Positions 60,651 through 64,000 of a DNA stretch of 64,000 nucleotides are shown here, piece by piece (position 1 is the first letter of the stretch; every line of letters begins with the position of its first letter). Source of the stretch: Bacteroidaceae bacterium (GTDB taxonomy: Bacteria > Bacteroidota > Bacteroidia > Bacteroidales > Bacteroidaceae); the NCBI GenBank assembly GCA_017428785.1, contig JAFRQD010000060.1:48915-112914 (forward strand), written 5' to 3'. The notes beneath the pieces are model-generated. The model searched no databases and had not been told where the DNA came from. It saw only the letters and a program-made list of their open reading frames with translations. The position numbers were made by a program, and so were the translations under genes.

Positions 60651-61167
60651 CTGTCTTTTCTTACATGCACATAATTATATAAATAATGTATGTGCGAGGC
60701 GGACATCCAGTGCCCTTTTTTACTCCTGTTTTTTTGAGGTGAATTCGACTGCAAAGGTACTACAAAATCCACAAACCACCAAACTTTTTTCCTTGACTCG
60801 AAAAGAGTTCTGTTGCATAACTTTCTGTATTTCAATTTGCGGCTAGAAAAGGCCTTCTGAGACGCATTCTTGTCCCTTGCATATATACAACGATTTGATT
60901 CACAAACTCTTCCCATGTGCCAATACACCCCAACAGACGCAACATACCAAGGCATAACTTTCGTAATTATATAGAGTTAGTTTTTTGGTATCTTACCGAA
61001 TTTAAAACACGTTTATTTCACGGAAATCTAAATAGGGGCGAATGACAAAATAATTGAAAAAACATTCCGCCTTTCACAATAAAACGCGTTCGGTTTTCGT
61101 TTTAAATACAGAAGCAAGTCACACAACTTGTTCGACAACATCAAATCCAACCTCTCAGCTACCGCCT
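60651..61167. other. Region upstream of dnaA
   Basis: About 520 bp between the divergent dnaA and small ORF/rpe genes. It contains the dnaA promoter and AT-rich stretches. I looked for TTATCCACA-type DnaA boxes and found no convincing cluster, so an origin is not claimed. Confidence 0.5.
60752..60759 (-). promoter_or_regulatory. Bacteroidota -7 promoter element for dnaA
   Basis: CAAAGGTA on the plus strand, TACCTTTG on the minus strand, with a TTTG (GTTTGTGG) at a suitable -33 distance. It lies 102 bp before dnaA. Confidence 0.65.
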
Positions 61168-61281
61168 ATGGAACAAGCATTACCCCTTCCTCTTTTTCAG
61201 CCAAGCACCGCCGTTCTGGCAAAGATTCGTCAGTTTGCCCGCGCCTATCGGCCTCAGCCCTACACAATAGCTCTCGCTTGA
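61168..61281 (+). CDS. Small conserved-type ORF before rpe
   Basis: Encodes 37 residues ending just 1 bp before the rpe ATG (TGACATG). The core LFQPSTAVLAKIRQFARAYRP resembles short Bacteroidota proteins that begin with a Phe-x-Pro-Ser motif followed by an I-x-Q-x-A-x-x-Y helix, as far as I recall. It could be a genuine small protein or a leader ORF for rpe. A longer in-frame start at 61054 is less likely. Confidence 0.45.
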   Translation: MEQALPLPLFQPSTAVLAKIRQFARAYRPQPYTIALA

Positions 61282-61282
61282 C

Positions 61283-61924
61283 ATGATTTCCCCTTCATTG
61301 CTCGCAGCCAACTTCGCCAATCTCGAATCGGAGATGGAGTGGTTCAACAAGAGCTGCGCCGACTGGCTCCACATCGATGTGATGGACGGCGTGTTCGTCC
61401 CCAACATTTCCTTCGGGTTTCCTGTACTGAAGCATGTGGCTCGCATTTGCCAGAAGCCGCTCGACGTGCACCTGATGATTGTGCAACCCGAGAAGTTCGT
61501 GAACGAGGTGAAAGCTCTCGGAGCCTATCTGATGAATGTCCACTACGAGGCCTGCACTCATTTGCACCGAGTGGTTTGGCAGATCCACGAAGCCGGCATG
61601 AAGGCTGGCGTCACGCTCAATCCTGCCACTCCCGTCTCCGTATTGGAGGACATCGCCGCCGATGTCGACCTCATTCTGCTGATGAGTGTCAACCCGGGCT
61701 TCGGGGGACAGAAGTTCATTCCTCGCACCTTGGACAAAGTCAGAGAGTTGCGAGAGTTGCTCGCTCGTACTGGCAGCAAAGCCCTCATTGAGGTTGACGG
61801 CGGAGTGAACCTCGAAACAGGTCGCCAGGCGAGGGATGCAGGAGTCGACGTCCTCGTAGCGGGCAGCTATGTCTTCTCGGCACCCGACCCGACAAGGGCT
61901 TGCGAAGAACTCGCCGCTCTATAA
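61283..61924 (+). CDS. rpe: Ribulose-phosphate 3-epimerase
   Basis: Pentose-phosphate pathway enzyme of 213 residues. Motifs ISPSLLAANFANLESEM, LHIDVMDGVFVPNISFG, DVHLMIVQPE, LILLMSVNPGFGGQKFIP and IEVDGGVN are the family's metal-binding and active-site runs. Followed 27 bp later by the short comEC. Confidence 0.96.
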   Translation: MISPSLLAANFANLESEMEWFNKSCADWLHIDVMDGVFVPNISFGFPVLKHVARICQKPLDVHLMIVQPEKFVNEVKALGAYLMNVHYEACTHLHRVVWQIHEAGMKAGVTLNPATPVSVLEDIAADVDLILLMSVNPGFGGQKFIPRTLDKVRELRELLARTGSKALIEVDGGVNLETGRQARDAGVDVLVAGSYVFSAPDPTRACEELAAL

Positions 61925-61951
61925 CAACAGGCTGTACGCCTTCCCCGCATT

Positions 61952-63094
61952 ATGATTGTCCAGCACCCGATGCTTTGGTGCGCTGCCTTCCTCATGGCGG
62001 GCATTGCCATTGGGCTGTCTTTTCCCCTACCCTATTATCTGCCAGCTCTCGCAGCCGCAGTTATTGCCTGCACCATGCTGCGAAAGACAGAGCATTGGCA
62101 CGATGTCCTGACCCTGCTCGTATGGTTCTTGCTGGGATGCAGCAGAGCCGCCATTGGCTCGGTCAGCGAGACAGAACCTGCCTGGCAGAGCACCATCAGG
62201 CAAGAGGCGAAACAGATTCAGACCTCTATAGTGGCAAGACTTGAGAGGTCGGGCGTCTCGCATAAGACACTGGCCCTGACTTCTGCGCTGACCGTCGGAA
62301 AGAAAGAGGGCTTGGAGTATGAGACCAAACAGGCTTACAGGAAGGTCGGAGCGGCTCATCTGCTGGCTTTGAGCGGCACGCATCTCGGCATCATATATGG
62401 TTTCATTTATCTCATCTTCGTTCGTTGGGTGCGCCACAATCATTGGCGATGGCACGCGTTGCCCATCATCCTGCTTTGTCTCTGGGGCTACGCCTTAGTG
62501 GCAGGTATGCCCGTCTCATTGGTTAGAGCGGCGCTGATGCTTTCTGTCTTCACGGTTATCTCCCTGATGCAATACGACACAGATCCGTTGCATCCGCTTG
62601 CATTGAGCGCAGTCGTCATTCTCCTGATTGCCCCATCCGACCTGCTGAGCATCAGTTTCCAGCTCTCTTTCTCTGCCGTTTTCTTCCTTCTGGCGCTTTG
62701 GAGACCTGTTTCAGACCTATTTCCGAAGTTGCACTGGACGGTTGAGTTGCTTGCGGTTTCCACCGTTGCCAGCTTGGGGACATTGCCCTTAGTGGCTTAT
62801 TACTTCCATCATCTACCCTTGCTTGGTCCTTTGCTGAGCGTCATCCTAATACCGCTGACGACTGTCATCATCTATCTGACGCTTGCCACCATGCTGCTTC
62901 CCGTAGCGCCGCTGGGATGGTTGCTGAACACCATCGTCTCGTTTCAAGAAAAGGTTCTCGACTTTTCCGGCAGCATCCCATGTTCGATACTGACCGACCT
63001 CTACCCCAGCAAAATAGTCGTCGCCCTGATGTACGGCGCGATGCTGATAGCGATTATACGGCTGAGAACAACACCGAACCTACTGGAAACCTGA
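61952..63094 (+). CDS. comEC: Short ComEC/Rec2-type competence membrane protein
   Basis: A 380-residue polytopic membrane protein containing the ComEC channel domain (VGAAHLLALSGTHLGIIYGF, VAGMPVSLVRAALMLSVF, FQLSFSAVFFLLAL). ComEC takes up single-stranded DNA. Full-length Bacteroidota ComEC proteins are about 650-750 residues with a DUF4131 start and often a metallo-beta-lactamase end. Here the N-terminal OB part is very short and no MBL domain is present. It may be a compact form rather than a broken gene, as no decayed remainder lies downstream. Confidence 0.82.
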   Translation: MIVQHPMLWCAAFLMAGIAIGLSFPLPYYLPALAAAVIACTMLRKTEHWHDVLTLLVWFLLGCSRAAIGSVSETEPAWQSTIRQEAKQIQTSIVARLERSGVSHKTLALTSALTVGKKEGLEYETKQAYRKVGAAHLLALSGTHLGIIYGFIYLIFVRWVRHNHWRWHALPIILLCLWGYALVAGMPVSLVRAALMLSVFTVISLMQYDTDPLHPLALSAVVILLIAPSDLLSISFQLSFSAVFFLLALWRPVSDLFPKLHWTVELLAVSTVASLGTLPLVAYYFHHLPLLGPLLSVILIPLTTVIIYLTLATMLLPVAPLGWLLNTIVSFQEKVLDFSGSIPCSILTDLYPSKIVVALMYGAMLIAIIRLRTTPNLLET

Positions 63095-63153
63095 ACGATA
63101 ACAGCATCGTTTGGCCGGCTCGCACACTGGCTTTTTCACCCCCTTACGCCATG

Positions 63154-63245
63154 TATGAAAACGCCGCGTGCGGCGATTGCCAACGCCGCACGCGGAAATG
63201 GTCATCGCCGCAGCCGGGGATTGCAATCGCCGCACGCGGCGTTTG
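63154..63245. repeat. GC-rich 22-bp unit array, copy H
   Basis: TATGAAAACGCCGCGTGCGG, then CAACGCCGCACGCGG, CATCGCCGCAGCCGG and AATCGCCGCACGCGG, ending CGGCGTTTGG. It lies between convergent comEC and gap genes. Confidence 0.88.
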
Positions 63246-63250
63246 GAAGG

Positions 63251-63287
63251 CAAAAGAAAGGGCACCAATCTCACGACTGATGCCCTC
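63251..63287 (-). terminator. Terminator for the GAPDH gene
   Basis: On the minus strand AGGGCA and TGCCCT flank TCAGTCGTGAGATTGG, followed by TTCTTTTG, about 50 bp past the stop codon. Confidence 0.7.
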
Positions 63288-63336
63288 CCCAAACTGATAC
63301 TTTAATTATGAAAAAAAAATTACTTCTGCCTTATTA

Positions 63337-64000
<664 letters not shown>

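Noticed and set aside
60651-61167. Chromosome origin next to dnaA
   Set aside because: No cluster of TTATCCACA-like boxes or clear AT-rich unwinding repeats was found; gene position alone is not enough.

Overview
The window looks like chromosomal DNA from a member of the Bacteroidota, most likely order Bacteroidales and close to Prevotella. This rests on four things: Bacteroidota-type promoters (TAnnTTTG) before many genes; a SusC/SusD pair; the gene order rlmN, DUF4837, pdxA-like, sigma-54 activator, lptE, TPR, secG; and arginine synthesis through the carbamoyltransferase variant seen in Bacteroides. No rRNA, tRNA, phage, transposase or CRISPR was recognised.

Layout. 1-5.5 kb: the end of a glycosidase, a 5-formyl-THF cyclo-ligase, a GH109-type oxidoreductase, rlmN and a DUF4837 lipoprotein. 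5.6-9.3 kb: a housekeeping run (degenerate pdxA-like gene, sigma-54 activator, lptE, TPR protein, secG). 9.4-12.9 kb: a sugar kinase, cutC, a nitroreductase and a small secreted protein. 13-24.5 kb: an arginine/proline block, all on the minus strand (argR, GNAT, argG, argC, argD, proC, proB, proA, then an XRE-cupin regulator, an acyl-CoA ligase and argF'). 24.6-28.6 kb: an envelope operon (coaX, outer membrane protein, lptC, CNNM/CBS protein). 29-38.5 kb: Lnb-type acyltransferase, PafA-like protein, secA, a small acidic protein, ppiD. 38.7-41.8 kb: a secreted GH39-like enzyme. 42-55.3 kb: a six-gene SusCD locus with two zinc peptidases, read here as a protein or peptide acquisition system. 55.7-64 kb: a carboxytransferase, folB, a nitroreductase fused to a ribonucleotide-reductase tail, dnaA, rpe, a short comEC and the end of a GAPDH gene.

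The most unusual content is repetitive DNA. (1) About 95-bp arrays of four 22-bp GC-rich units (core GCCGCACGCGG) lie between genes at eight places. (2) A ~358-bp element occurs twice in opposite orientation and flanks the argF' segment. (3) A C-rich/G-rich palindrome family (core CCCCCTTAAAGGGGG) lies between genes and also inside proA, a GNAT gene, a GH39-like gene and the 5' end of the 5-FCL gene, where it adds residues in frame. (4) Short tandem repeats of about 7 bp sit at gene junctions, often containing start codons or coding for protein ends.

Other points of interest are the nitroreductase/RNR fusion and three enzyme-family proteins that seem to have lost key residues (PdxA-like, PafA-like, and a carboxytransferase whose biotin lysine is replaced). 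All calls come from reading the sequence; no database search was run.
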